A stretch of 64,000 nt of DNA from Alphaproteobacteria bacterium (GTDB lineage: Bacteria; Pseudomonadota; Alphaproteobacteria; SMXP01), in NCBI GenBank assembly GCA_028285305.1, contig JANQPV010000056.1, forward strand, positions 124,001 to 188,000, given 5' to 3'. Shown here in pieces: positions 23,596-33,038 of this stretch; position 1 is the stretch's first letter, and each line of letters begins with the position of its first letter. Both the position numbers and the translations under genes were made by a program. Below the pieces are notes generated by a model. That model did not search any database, was not told the DNA's origin, and worked only from the letters and a program-made list of their open reading frames with translations.

Positions 23596-25779
23596 TCAAA
23601 GCTGAATGGGGCGCACATTTACCGGTATCGCACTCTGACGGGCCATACCAGTGATTGGATCAAATTCTTTGTCGGTTGCGAGCAAGCGGTTCGTACTTGA
23701 ACCGATCTCCCGGACATTGCCGTCGTTGCTTGGTAAGTCTCCCCAGGCATGCGCCATGGAAACAACGCCCGGCTGCAGCTCAGGCGTCGCTTCGGCCACC
23801 CCAAGGATCTGCCCATGTTTACCGGTGATCTGTACGATGTCGCCGGAGGCTATGCCAAGCGCTTTCACATCATCCGGGTTCATGTAAGCGGGGTTGGTCG
23901 TCCCCTTCTTTTGAATGGCCGTATGTTCCTGGCCGGACGAGTTGTAAACGTGTTTCAACCGGCGAGAAACAAGAAGGTGGCTGTAATCCTTATCTTCTTG
24001 CCTGCGACCGTCGTCGGTCAGTTGCTCTGACCTGATCTCGCGGATTTCTTCCACGATTCCCTCAGGCACCATTTGGAACTTGGCATCGCCAGAGCCGGGC
24101 TCAACGACAATCTCCACGTCTTCGAAGAGCTTGCCGCCTTCGTGATCGCGCAGCTCTTCCAATGAAACTCGGGCACCCTTCTGTGCAGCCTCAAGAACGT
24201 CCAACTTCGATGGCTTTACGTCCATGTCCAAATTGCCGCCCTGGAGCTTGATCTCCGAGCCCAGGCGATGGGCTATCTCCCAGTAGAATTCCCATTCTTC
24301 GATCAAGTCGCCATTTGGTTCGCACACAGCCTTTGTATAGTGAGAATAAGGCTCCTCGTAGAAGATGTCGGACAATACCGTTGCATCTTCCCGCTCCAGG
24401 CATATTTTGCCCGGGAGGATGTAGTCTGCGAGCTTCGGAGTTGCCGACATTTTGACATCGATACAGACGAGAAGGTCAAGCTCATCCATCGCACGCTTTG
24501 TCTTGAGCTGATCGGGCCAGGCCACAATCGGGTTGCCACCCGCGCAAAAGAGCGCCTTGACCTGCCCCTCGCCGGGCTCGAGGATTTCATCGGCCAGCGC
24601 AGCGGTGGGCATTTCGCCAATGATTTCGCCCAAACCGCGCACCCGGTTCCGGGGGCCTTTTCCGAAGGCCGGATTAGCCGGAATAACTTGCGCTTTGCGC
24701 GGTCCATTCATCATGGGAGAGATCACAGCTGGATAGGCCGAGACCTCGCCCTCTTTGGCATAGCGGCCCAGAATTGTGTTCAGCACCAAGATGAAGTGTT
24801 CAGTCAGATTGCCATGGGCGGCCATGTCGGGTCCCGTGCCGGTAAACGCGCGTCCGACGTTTCCATTTGCGAACGCCCGCGTCGCCTCCATAAACAGATC
24901 CTTATCTACGCCGGCCCGCTTGGCAACATAGTCCGGAGTGAAATCACCGACGGCCGCTTTCAGCTCATCCAGACCGTCCATATACTGATCGCAAAACTCT
25001 TTATCGTGAAGCTCTTCCTCCAGAATAAGACGGACCATGCCGCCGAGAAGAGTTGGATCCTCGCCAGGGCGGATCTGCAAGAAATAGTGCGCCTTACGCG
25101 CAACCTCAGTGAGCCGAGGATCGATGCAAATAACGGTCGCGCCGCGGTTGATGGTGTCCTGATAGCGGCGCGAGGGGTTCACCCAAGGTATGCCGCCTGG
25201 TGGAGCATACTGAGAGACTACTGTGTTGCAGCCAACGATCATCATCACGTCCGACTCATCGAAACCTCGAATGCCCCCGCCCCAGGTCCCAAAGCGTGAT
25301 TGAGCCAGCGCCTTGCCCGGCTGGTCAATTGTGACGCTGGTGTAAAACGAGTCCGACCCGATCCCCTTGTGGAACGCGCGGCACACATTGAGAGCCGCAG
25401 ACTCTTGAAAGGAATAGGTGCCGCAATAGCTGGCGATCGACCGGGGGCCGTTGGATCTGATGATGCCGTCGACCTTTTTGGCGATCTCATCAAGCGCTTG
25501 CTCCATCGGAATTTCTTTAAACGTGCCGTCGGGCATTTTTTTGAGTGGCTGAGTGATGCGCCCCGGGTGGTCGTAGTGCTCCACCAACTGACGGCCTTTG
25601 ATGCATGAGTAGCCATTGTAGATCGGATCGTCCCGGTCGCCACGAACGGCAATGGGCTTGCCGTCCTTGACGTCCACCTCCATGGCACAATAGGCGTGAC
25701 AGAACCTGCAATAGGTCTTCTTGGTCTCGATGCCGTCAGCGGCTTGATCTTCACGTGATGCAACGTCACTCAGCGCCAT
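23596..25779 (-). CDS. molybdopterin-dependent oxidoreductase (paralogue 1)
   Basis: About 727 residues, of the formate dehydrogenase/DMSO reductase superfamily. Cys24, Cys27, Cys31 and Cys59 (C-R-F-C-H-A-Y-C ... S-C-I-K-G) bind a [4Fe-4S] cluster. The central part carries G-C-N-T-V-V-S-Q-Y and I-D-P-R-L-T-E-V-A, typical of MGD binding, and the C-terminal domain ends with the usual H-A-W-G region. There is no Tat signal peptide, so it is cytoplasmic. I use ATG 25779, with GGGAGA upstream; a longer frame to 25803 has no site. It is a close relative of the gene at 29221-31410. Substrate not known; no subunit genes adjoin it. Confidence 0.88.
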   Translation of the reverse strand: MALSDVASREDQAADGIETKKTYCRFCHAYCAMEVDVKDGKPIAVRGDRDDPIYNGYSCIKGRQLVEHYDHPGRITQPLKKMPDGTFKEIPMEQALDEIAKKVDGIIRSNGPRSIASYCGTYSFQESAALNVCRAFHKGIGSDSFYTSVTIDQPGKALAQSRFGTWGGGIRGFDESDVMMIVGCNTVVSQYAPPGGIPWVNPSRRYQDTINRGATVICIDPRLTEVARKAHYFLQIRPGEDPTLLGGMVRLILEEELHDKEFCDQYMDGLDELKAAVGDFTPDYVAKRAGVDKDLFMEATRAFANGNVGRAFTGTGPDMAAHGNLTEHFILVLNTILGRYAKEGEVSAYPAVISPMMNGPRKAQVIPANPAFGKGPRNRVRGLGEIIGEMPTAALADEILEPGEGQVKALFCAGGNPIVAWPDQLKTKRAMDELDLLVCIDVKMSATPKLADYILPGKICLEREDATVLSDIFYEEPYSHYTKAVCEPNGDLIEEWEFYWEIAHRLGSEIKLQGGNLDMDVKPSKLDVLEAAQKGARVSLEELRDHEGGKLFEDVEIVVEPGSGDAKFQMVPEGIVEEIREIRSEQLTDDGRRQEDKDYSHLLVSRRLKHVYNSSGQEHTAIQKKGTTNPAYMNPDDVKALGIASGDIVQITGKHGQILGVAEATPELQPGVVSMAHAWGDLPSNDGNVREIGSSTNRLLATDKEFDPITGMARQSAIPVNVRPIQL

Positions 25780-25988
25780 TCGTCTCTCCCAGTTTTTCGG
25801 CATTCTTTGGCCGGTTTTAGCGCTAGAGTGTCAAAGGCGACAGGGAAAGGCAAGGAGAACAGCCCGGAAAAAGCAAGGCGTGACGATAGGAATTCGCGCC
25901 CACAACATCAAGCGACTGAGCACTCGGCAAAGTTGTTCAAATCGGATAACTTGGAACTCAAAGTCTGGGGTGCGCGGGATATCAAACA

Positions 25989-27764
25989 GTGACAACAGAC
26001 CGGTGGAATCTGTCTCGGAAATTGGCGTTCATCACGTTGGGAACAGCCCTACTGACGCTCGGATTCGCATTCTATCTTGTTGGCGGCGCTTCGATCGGCC
26101 TATTGAGCAAGTTCGAGAGTGAGATCAACCTTTCGCTCGCTCTATATTTAGCGGCAAACGCTCACTTGCTGTTGTTAGTCGCCCTCGTATTCTTCAACGC
26201 TGGAAAAACTCATTCTCGATGGGGGTCGCTCGGCCGAAGCGTTGTTTTGCTTCTACCCCTCTCAACATTCGCCATCGTGAACGGGGTAGTGATCTCTCAA
26301 AGCCTAGAGAGAAACGCCGGCCATGAATGGATACCGCTATTCGGAGTCCTAACGCTCATCAACATACTGAGCGTTTTGTTCGAACGAGCCGCGTTCCGCG
26401 CAAAACCGTCAGCTGTAGCGTGGCAAACAAACGAGGGCGATAGTCTAGGTGGAGACGCGCTTCGATTGACTTTGTCCGCGGCCAATTGGAGCGTTCGACT
26501 ATTTCTCTTGTTTGTTTTCGCACTTTTTTGGGCGTTCTTGGGAGCTGTCCTCTTCTACTCACTCAGATTTCCGCTCTTTGAAGGTATGCCTATTGATCCC
26601 CGTACTCTCTACGTGTTTTTCCAGATCGACCTGCCAAGTTCATTTCAGGACTTCGCGGCCTCATCGGGAAGCTTAATCGTCTTTTTTTCGATCCTCGCTT
26701 TGTTAGCATTATTGCTTCGCTTCTTTTGGAAGGTGCTTATTCAGTTTCTGTATCCTTCTCGAAGTCCCTTTCCGGAAACTCTCACGCCAGAACAAGTCGC
26801 GAATTACCAGTTGTCTGAACAACAAGCTCAAACCGTTAATCAGTACTATGACCGGGTCAAACGCTATTGGACTGACCAAACTTATTCAACGCTAACTCAG
26901 AAGGTCGTCCACCACTCGCGGCTGGCCCTCTTTCTATGGGCAGCTATATTTTCGGCGCTTCCGAGTATTGCGGTGATGTACCTGACAACCGAAGCCGTAG
27001 AGCAATCCCTCAGCGCAAATACGGACTGGTTCTTGTACTCGCCTTTTTTAGGCGCATTTCTGATATTGGGACTGATTTTAACCTTGGTTCTCGGATGGTT
27101 GGGGTTTCAGCTTATAGGCAGGTTGTATCCTCGGTTTGCGGAACATTGGATTCAGCGGCAAACAGGTCTCGAAGGAACCAAAAGATTTTGGCTCTACTCC
27201 ATACAAGGCGCATTGGTAAAGGATGCCAAAAGGGGCAATCTTCGTTCTCTCGACCAGTTCTCGCCGCTGCTGATCATACACCGAGTATTCCGTACTCCAG
27301 AACGACCATTGTTGGTGGCAGGATTAGTTCTTGCGATTGTCACCGCATACTTCTGGCGATTGGATAAAAACCACTATGTATTCATCACGAGAGACTCAAT
27401 CACTTACACCGACTATTGGTCGTCCACACCCTTCCAAATCGGCTTTGAAGATGTCCAAAGCGTTACGATTGGGTGCAGCAGCGATGAAGATGGCCCTGTA
27501 CTTACTTACAGACTCTATTTTGACAAAGATCACGATGCGGACATCATCCGCTCAGACTTCGAACGAAATCTAGAAAAGTACGAATATGTAGATCGCAAAT
27601 TGCGCGCCGCAGGAATTCCATTCTCCACTTTGGGCGAAGATTCAAGATCTTTTGAAGGGCGCGCCGCGTATGCGTCTCGCTGCCTCGGAACATTAGAGCG
27701 CGCTTACGGAGATAGCATCGCTCAACGCGCCATGAAGATTCTCCATCAGGACGAGGTGGATTAG
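25989..27764 (+). CDS. multi-spanning membrane protein of unknown function
   Basis: A 591-residue protein with about nine hydrophobic segments, starting at residues 14-35 and ending near 440-456, followed by a soluble C-terminal domain of about 130 residues. I do not recognise a family. The last hydrophobic stretch precedes T-R-D-S-I-T-Y-T-D-Y-W-S, which looks like a PH-like or YdbS-like beta segment. It is four bases upstream of the TPR membrane gene, so they form an operon and probably a complex. The pair is divergent from molybdoenzyme 1 and lies between the two molybdoenzyme genes. Confidence 0.7.
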   Translation: MTTDRWNLSRKLAFITLGTALLTLGFAFYLVGGASIGLLSKFESEINLSLALYLAANAHLLLLVALVFFNAGKTHSRWGSLGRSVVLLLPLSTFAIVNGVVISQSLERNAGHEWIPLFGVLTLINILSVLFERAAFRAKPSAVAWQTNEGDSLGGDALRLTLSAANWSVRLFLLFVFALFWAFLGAVLFYSLRFPLFEGMPIDPRTLYVFFQIDLPSSFQDFAASSGSLIVFFSILALLALLLRFFWKVLIQFLYPSRSPFPETLTPEQVANYQLSEQQAQTVNQYYDRVKRYWTDQTYSTLTQKVVHHSRLALFLWAAIFSALPSIAVMYLTTEAVEQSLSANTDWFLYSPFLGAFLILGLILTLVLGWLGFQLIGRLYPRFAEHWIQRQTGLEGTKRFWLYSIQGALVKDAKRGNLRSLDQFSPLLIIHRVFRTPERPLLVAGLVLAIVTAYFWRLDKNHYVFITRDSITYTDYWSSTPFQIGFEDVQSVTIGCSSDEDGPVLTYRLYFDKDHDADIIRSDFERNLEKYEYVDRKLRAAGIPFSTLGEDSRSFEGRAAYASRCLGTLERAYGDSIAQRAMKILHQDEVD

Positions 27765-27767
27765 ACC

Positions 27768-28889
27768 ATGAAGAGTTTGCTTCTAAACACCTTGGTTGTG
27801 CTCGCAGGCTTTATATCTCTGGGGTTTGTCCTAATTCTTGTGGCCGATCTGCAGGCGAGCGGATTCTCATCTCGTCTGCTACTCGCCGCACTAGCTGCTT
27901 TTGCATCCTGGGCATTCCTGAGTCTCGCCACGCGCCCATCACGGGGTACTGCAAGTTCAGCAATATGGGTTTCGGCGGTCCTGTTTCTGGCCGGCGCCGC
28001 CACTACGGCCCATCTGTACAAGTCAGAAGTCCTGGCTTGGAGCGCCTTTATCGATCTAGAAGAGCATCACTTTGAGCAAGCACTGATCACTTTGCAAAGA
28101 GCCAAAACGGACGGCTATCTGCCGGATCGCCGCCGCTCTTCGTTAGAATACCAAGAGGGAGTGACGCGCTTGGCCTATGCCGTAAACTACGATCTTGGCG
28201 ATCAGCAACTCATCGAAGCACTGGGGCAGATAGACAACGCCTCGCCCAACGTCGTGTTCGATGCCATTCGCACACGTGCCCTCTTGCTCAGAGCATTGGG
28301 TGCGTATCCCGAGGCTCTCGAACAGCACCGTCTGGATATCGAATCGGAGATCCCCCGCCCTCGCTTCGGTCTCCTTCATCGCGCCCAAACCTATTTCGTC
28401 TTGGGAGAATTGGACAAGGCATTGGAGGACATTGAAACCTATGATAATTTGTGGCCGAACGAAAAAACATTCTCAGCTCTTTATCTAGTGGGCCGTATTG
28501 ATCTCGAGCTGGATAGATATCCACAGGCCATTCAAGCCTTCACCGAATACTTGGAATTGAACGATCAAGATTTTTGGCCTCACATCTTTCGGGGTTGTAC
28601 TTATGCAAAGTCCGGTAACTATCACGAAGCACTCAAAGACTACCAAATGGCGTCGCAAATCTGGTCCGAATCCCGCCGCAGGAAAGGAGATCGCACGCTC
28701 AGTCCCTCAGAAAATTGGGATAAGAACCGGCTCGACCTTGAGACTCATACCGTAAAGAGATGGACTGAGGGTATTCTCGAAACAGACATTCAGCCGGAGG
28801 ATTTGTGCGCAAATTATTGGGACTATGGCGATAAGTATCGCGAGCGCAGCCCTCTGTTACCCACCTCCACTGGATCGTCGACCGACTGA
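27768..28889 (+). CDS. membrane-anchored TPR protein
   Basis: A 373-residue protein. The N-terminal 85 residues hold two or three membrane helices (about 5-28, 35-52 and 60-80). The rest is a set of TPR-like helical pairs, for example residues about 205-285 with G-E-L-D-K-A-L-E-D-I, Y-P-Q-A-I-Q-A-F-T-E-Y and G-N-Y-H-E-A-L-K-D-Y-Q, where A, G and Y fall at TPR consensus positions. Probably a protein-protein docking partner of the nine-span membrane protein encoded four bases upstream. Function unknown. The gene ends before the decayed VOC remnant. Confidence 0.75.
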   Translation: MKSLLLNTLVVLAGFISLGFVLILVADLQASGFSSRLLLAALAAFASWAFLSLATRPSRGTASSAIWVSAVLFLAGAATTAHLYKSEVLAWSAFIDLEEHHFEQALITLQRAKTDGYLPDRRRSSLEYQEGVTRLAYAVNYDLGDQQLIEALGQIDNASPNVVFDAIRTRALLLRALGAYPEALEQHRLDIESEIPRPRFGLLHRAQTYFVLGELDKALEDIETYDNLWPNEKTFSALYLVGRIDLELDRYPQAIQAFTEYLELNDQDFWPHIFRGCTYAKSGNYHEALKDYQMASQIWSESRRRKGDRTLSPSENWDKNRLDLETHTVKRWTEGILETDIQPEDLCANYWDYGDKYRERSPLLPTSTGSSTD

Positions 28890-28899
28890 ACAACAATCC

Positions 28900-29148
28900 G
28901 GAAGAAAGGCAGCTCGAAATTTGCGGAACAAGTGCCGCCCCGCCGTCCAGCTCCTTGGGCGTCCCTCTCTAAAATGGGTCCAGATTGGCGACGCCATGCG
29001 ATGATATTCATCATCGTACGCAACAAATGCTTAGTTTGTCGTTCCGATTTTGAAGCCACGCCTCAGAACCGTCGAACAAATAGTCAATCATCTCATCAAA
29101 GCGGTGGGTCTGATAAACGACATGGGCGAATTTGCTCAGTGAGCCCGT
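28900..29148 (-). pseudogene. decayed VOC (glyoxalase/extradiol dioxygenase-like) gene
   Basis: On the minus strand, from about 29148, one frame reads L-S-K-F-A-H-V-V-Y-Q-T-H-R-F-D-E-M, then N-R-N-D-K-L-S, and stops at 29013-29011. In the next frame Y-D-D-E-Y-H-R-M-A continues. These three blocks in this order are the start of VOC-family ring-cleaving-dioxygenase-like proteins. The expected start codon reads ACG, eight bases after GGGAGG, so it appears mutated. The remaining C-terminal half is missing or scrambled. So the gene is broken by at least a start mutation, a frameshift and a truncation. Confidence 0.65.
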
Positions 29149-29220
29149 CTTTTCCTCCCGATGACGTGATCCTAACCGCGAACCCAAAAGTCGCCCAGCT
29201 TGGTGAGCTTATAACCTCGG

Positions 29221-31410
29221 CTAAGCCGCATCCACCCGTTCGATATTTACGGGGATCGAGCTCATGCGCGGTATACCCGTATGCGGATCAAAATCCTTGG
29301 TCGTGTCGGTCAGCCGGCCGGTGTTACCCCCATAGTTCCGTACATCATCATCCCGCGGATCGTCTGGATTCACACCCCAGCTGTGAGACATCGCGATAGA
29401 ACCGGTGCGCACTTCGGCTGTTGCCTCGACCACGCCCAAGATGGACGCCCGTTGAGAGGTAATCTTGATCACGTCGCCGGACTTCACGCCCACGCGCTGC
29501 GCGTCCTCTGGATTCATGAATGCCGGATTGTATTTGAACTTCCGGGTGAGTTTGGTGTTGGTGTGCCAAGATGAGTTGTGGATGTCCGAAAGACGCCGGC
29601 TGATCATCCGGAATTCGTAGTCTTTCTCTCGTTCGTGGACGATATTGGAATGCACCTCTTCAAGCTCTTTCATGAGAACATCGTTACCGATATCGAGCCG
29701 GCCTTCCCAACCCTCCGGGGTCGGTGCCACACGAGTCTCGGGCACGTCGAAGACTTTCCCGTAGGGATGCTTTTTCACTTCGTCCAGTGGAATCGGAGAG
29801 CCTTTCATGAGGATATCCCAGAATTCCTCGCCGGTTGGCTTGTTGTTCATATCCAAGGTGGTGCCGTTCGCCTTGGCCGCCTTAGGATCTAGGAAGGATT
29901 TGGAGCTCACGTGAAGTTCGATGCCCAACCTCTTGGCCAGTCCGTAAAAGAGCTCCCAATCTTCGATGACGTCCGCACCTTCCGGTGGCTCCTGCAATTT
30001 GTCACAATACTGAGCATAGGGTTGCTGGTAGCCTACGCCCGGCCCGCCTGCTCCCAGAAACTCCTGCAGTGCCGTCGTTCCGGCCACTTCGAAAGTCAGC
30101 TTCGGGGCGATGACGTAGTCGGCCAATTCGACCGTCGCCGTATAAAGCGGATCGATGCAGACAAGCAGCTCAAGCTTCTTCATCGCCTCATGGGCCAAAA
30201 TCTGATCCGGCCACGCCATCATCGGATTGCCGCCCAAATTGATGAGCGCTTTCACCTGGCCCGGTCCATCCATGAGAATTTCTTCCGCCGCCGCCGCGGT
30301 GGGTAAGCCCGCCGCCGTATCGGTGAGATTCCGCACTCGGAGTTTCTCGCCAAATCCCCATGCTGGGCTGGGCGGTATGGCCGCTTCCGTCGGCGGAATG
30401 CGATTGATGAGGACACCTGGATTGGGAACAGTCTCGCCTTCTCGGCGCCAATGGCCGCATACGCTCATCAGCGACATCACTAGATATTCCGTAAGGTTGC
30501 CGTACCCCGCCATGTTCGGCCCCGTGCCGGCGGTCACGCCCGCCCGGTTGGCTTTGGCATAGGTCCGCGCCGCTTCGACGAGTTTGTCGGCGGGAATGTC
30601 GGCCCGTTCGGCCACCAATTCGGGCGTAAACGGTTCAACCGCTTCCCTCAATTCCGCAAAACCATTTACATGTTTGGTACAGAACTCCTGATCATAGAGG
30701 CCTTCTTTGAAGATGACCCGCAAGAGACCAGCTAAGACTGTTGGGTCATTGCCGGGCTTGGGGGCCAAATGGATGTCCGCTTGCTTGGCCACGTCTGTCT
30801 GGCGCGGATCGATAACCACAAGTTTCGCACCGCGCTTCTTTGCTTTGGCAATCTGGCGCGCAGGGTTCACCGGCATCCCCCCAAACTGCGACACGATTGG
30901 GTTCGTTCCTACCAACATCCACGCATCGGCCTCGTCGATATTGGTTCCGCCCCCCATCCACGTGCCGTGAAGCGCCGCCGAGACAGCTTTGCCGGGCTGA
31001 TCGATGGTCACACTGGTGAACACCATAGGCGAACCGATCGCGTTCATGAAGGCGCGCGAAATCATCTCCGTAGCGAAATTGTTGAAGCCATGTGTACCAA
31101 TGTAAATGGCCACGGAACGCGGGCCGTGCTCATCGATTAGCTGCTTTAGTTTGGCAGCGATCTCATCCATGGCGTCTTCGCTGCCAATGGGCGCGTGGGT
31201 GCCATCCGGTTGGCGTTTCATGGACCGGATCAAACGCTCGTCCGCATCATGATAGTAAGGAAGCTCCCGGCCCTTGATGCAGGTATACCCGTGGTAAAGC
31301 GGATTGTCTTTGTCACCGTAGACTTTGACGGCTTTGCCGTCTTCCATCTCGACTAAGATGGCACATTGAGCATGGCAAAAGCGGCAAATCGAAGGTTTGA
31401 CTTCCTTCAT
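29221..31410 (-). CDS. molybdopterin-dependent oxidoreductase (paralogue 2)
   Basis: About 729 residues, the same architecture as the gene at 23596-25779. The [4Fe-4S] cysteines are Cys9, Cys12, Cys16 and Cys44 (C-R-F-C-H-A-Q-C ... T-C-I-K-G). Shared stretches include T-S-V-T-I-D-Q-P-G-K-A and A-G-T-G-P-N-M-A (T-G-T-G-P-D-M-A in paralogue 1). I use ATG 31410, which has AGGAGG six bases upstream; a frame to 31440 is longer but includes the ribosome site. No Tat signal or partner subunits are seen. It likely acts on a related small substrate in the cytoplasm; the substrate is not known. Confidence 0.88.
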   Translation of the reverse strand: MKEVKPSICRFCHAQCAILVEMEDGKAVKVYGDKDNPLYHGYTCIKGRELPYYHDADERLIRSMKRQPDGTHAPIGSEDAMDEIAAKLKQLIDEHGPRSVAIYIGTHGFNNFATEMISRAFMNAIGSPMVFTSVTIDQPGKAVSAALHGTWMGGGTNIDEADAWMLVGTNPIVSQFGGMPVNPARQIAKAKKRGAKLVVIDPRQTDVAKQADIHLAPKPGNDPTVLAGLLRVIFKEGLYDQEFCTKHVNGFAELREAVEPFTPELVAERADIPADKLVEAARTYAKANRAGVTAGTGPNMAGYGNLTEYLVMSLMSVCGHWRREGETVPNPGVLINRIPPTEAAIPPSPAWGFGEKLRVRNLTDTAAGLPTAAAAEEILMDGPGQVKALINLGGNPMMAWPDQILAHEAMKKLELLVCIDPLYTATVELADYVIAPKLTFEVAGTTALQEFLGAGGPGVGYQQPYAQYCDKLQEPPEGADVIEDWELFYGLAKRLGIELHVSSKSFLDPKAAKANGTTLDMNNKPTGEEFWDILMKGSPIPLDEVKKHPYGKVFDVPETRVAPTPEGWEGRLDIGNDVLMKELEEVHSNIVHEREKDYEFRMISRRLSDIHNSSWHTNTKLTRKFKYNPAFMNPEDAQRVGVKSGDVIKITSQRASILGVVEATAEVRTGSIAMSHSWGVNPDDPRDDDVRNYGGNTGRLTDTTKDFDPHTGIPRMSSIPVNIERVDAA

Positions 31411-31531
31411 GAACATCCTCCTGAACGAGCAAGCTTCCAAAATTCCGCCAACTTTAGTGTCGGCTCAGGGGCTTAGCAATCAGATCTCACGTCAATTTGA
31501 GAAAAAAAGTCAAACTTGTTGGTTTTGACAC

Positions 31532-31555
31532 AAAAAAGCGGACCAAAAGGTCCGC
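31532..31555 (-). terminator. intrinsic terminator after the S49 peptidase gene
   Basis: On the minus strand GCGGACC-TTTT-GGTCCGC is followed by six T residues. The stem is perfect over seven base pairs, 30 bases after the end of the SppA-like gene. Confidence 0.85.
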
Positions 31556-31585
31556 TCATCGGTGATTAAGGTTGGGTGATTTCGA

Positions 31586-32701
31586 CTAGAAGTCGGGACA
31601 CAAGCGGGTCAGTGGACCATGATACGCCAGAACCTGGCTTCGCGCCGCATCGCACAGGCTCGCCGCTTCGGCTTTGCGTTGCCGCTCCCGGTGAGCCTCG
31701 GCTTCATCGGATCGAAAGATCGAAACAAAAAGACTCAGCAACCCGTCGGGGCTGGCCCGCTCCGGCCGAACCAGTTGATAGTCGTCGGCGACACCGGCGA
31801 GCTTCGCAAGAGAATCAAGGCTTTCGTTCCAAGAGCGCGTTCCATCAATGAGGCCCAACTCTTCTGCTCGCGAATTACCGAACAATTGCGCGCCCATTGT
31901 TTCCACAATCTGCTTCTCTGGCATCTGACGGGACTTGGACACATGCGAAACAAAGAAATCATACAAACCATCGACACTTTGTTGAAGCGTTGCCCGCTCC
32001 TCGTCTGTCATTCGGCGGAACGGATTGCCCAAATCCTTGCTCCGGCCCGCTGAAATCACCGTTTGCGAAATGCCGCCTTCCGTCGTCACACCCCCACCTA
32101 AGATGCCGCCATGGAGGGCTTTGGGGCGATCGTAGTAGTAGACAACCCCGCCAACGACACCGATGCTTCCGATAAAGCTTCCGGCATCTGCGTAGATTTC
32201 ATCGGCACCGACCATGGCCATCACACCGCCCGAAGCCGACAGACCTTCGATATAGACGACCACGGGATTCCCTGTTTGTTTTTGGTAGGATTCGATACCG
32301 TCGAAAATCGCCATGGACCCGAACACCGTCCCGCCGGGTGTCGAAACGTGCAGGAGCACCCCCTTAATGCTGTCGTCCTTGGCCGCTTCCATAAGGGTCT
32401 CTTTGATTTCATAACCGTAGGTAATCCCTGTTGGCCCCAATAAGCCGAACGGATCGGGTGCAAAGTCAGGAGGTGTACCCATAATCGCCCCACTGACGTC
32501 GATGCGCAGAAGGTTATTCTCGCTGTTCTCGTTTCCGTAGGAATAGGCATATTCGAACTTGTTCGCGGCGATCTCGGTCGTCGGCCCGGACAACACACCG
32601 GTACCCAGCGCGATCAAAACGATCACCAAAACACCGCCGACGATAATCTTGCCGGACATGCGGATGAGTTGAAGGAGATAGGGGATATCCCTTTGGGCCA
32701 T
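31586..32701 (-). CDS. sppA: S49 family signal peptide peptidase (SppA-like)
   Basis: A 371-residue serine peptidase with one N-terminal membrane anchor (about residues 18-38) and a periplasmic domain. The catalytic serine is in S-A-S-G-G (near residue 160) and the general-base lysine in G-R-S-K-D-L-G-N-P-F-R (near 220), the Ser-Lys dyad of single-domain SppA. L-L-H-V-S-T-P-G-G-T forms the oxyanion region. It degrades cleaved signal peptides or membrane-protein fragments. The C-terminal 50 residues are charged and end with a cysteine-containing tail not usual in the family. Monocistronic with its own terminator. Confidence 0.88.
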   Translation of the reverse strand: MAQRDIPYLLQLIRMSGKIIVGGVLVIVLIALGTGVLSGPTTEIAANKFEYAYSYGNENSENNLLRIDVSGAIMGTPPDFAPDPFGLLGPTGITYGYEIKETLMEAAKDDSIKGVLLHVSTPGGTVFGSMAIFDGIESYQKQTGNPVVVYIEGLSASGGVMAMVGADEIYADAGSFIGSIGVVGGVVYYYDRPKALHGGILGGGVTTEGGISQTVISAGRSKDLGNPFRRMTDEERATLQQSVDGLYDFFVSHVSKSRQMPEKQIVETMGAQLFGNSRAEELGLIDGTRSWNESLDSLAKLAGVADDYQLVRPERASPDGLLSLFVSIFRSDEAEAHRERQRKAEAASLCDAARSQVLAYHGPLTRLCPDF

Positions 32702-33038
32702 GGCACTTTACTTCCTACTTCTATCGAACGTTGCGCTAACCATAACGAGTTCCGATGAATATATGCTTTCATCGGGTCAGATAAACCTAAACTTCCCGTC
32801 ATTGGGTATTTTCGGTGTGAACGCGTTCGAAATTCGTTAACAAGCCCAGCGCCTATTCAGGTGAAGTGAAATCCGGTTCACCCTCTGGATACGCGCAAAA
32901 CAAGGAATTTGGGGCCGTTTTGGTTTTAACGGAAACACAAAACGACACTAGCCACCAAGACCGATATGCATCCAAAGCAATTGACCGGACCTAAACTTGA
33001 CGTAAAACGGCTCTTTGACCCACCGCAGGATATGTTTC
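32702..33038. other. divergent intergenic region
   Basis: These 337 bases separate the S49 peptidase and thioesterase II genes, which diverge. The region is AT-richer than its neighbours and should hold both promoters. I see no further gene or clear hairpin. Confidence 0.4.

Noticed and set aside
24268-25299. Plus-strand 343-codon frame
   Set aside because: Antisense to molybdoenzyme 1, which has its cluster motif and good start.
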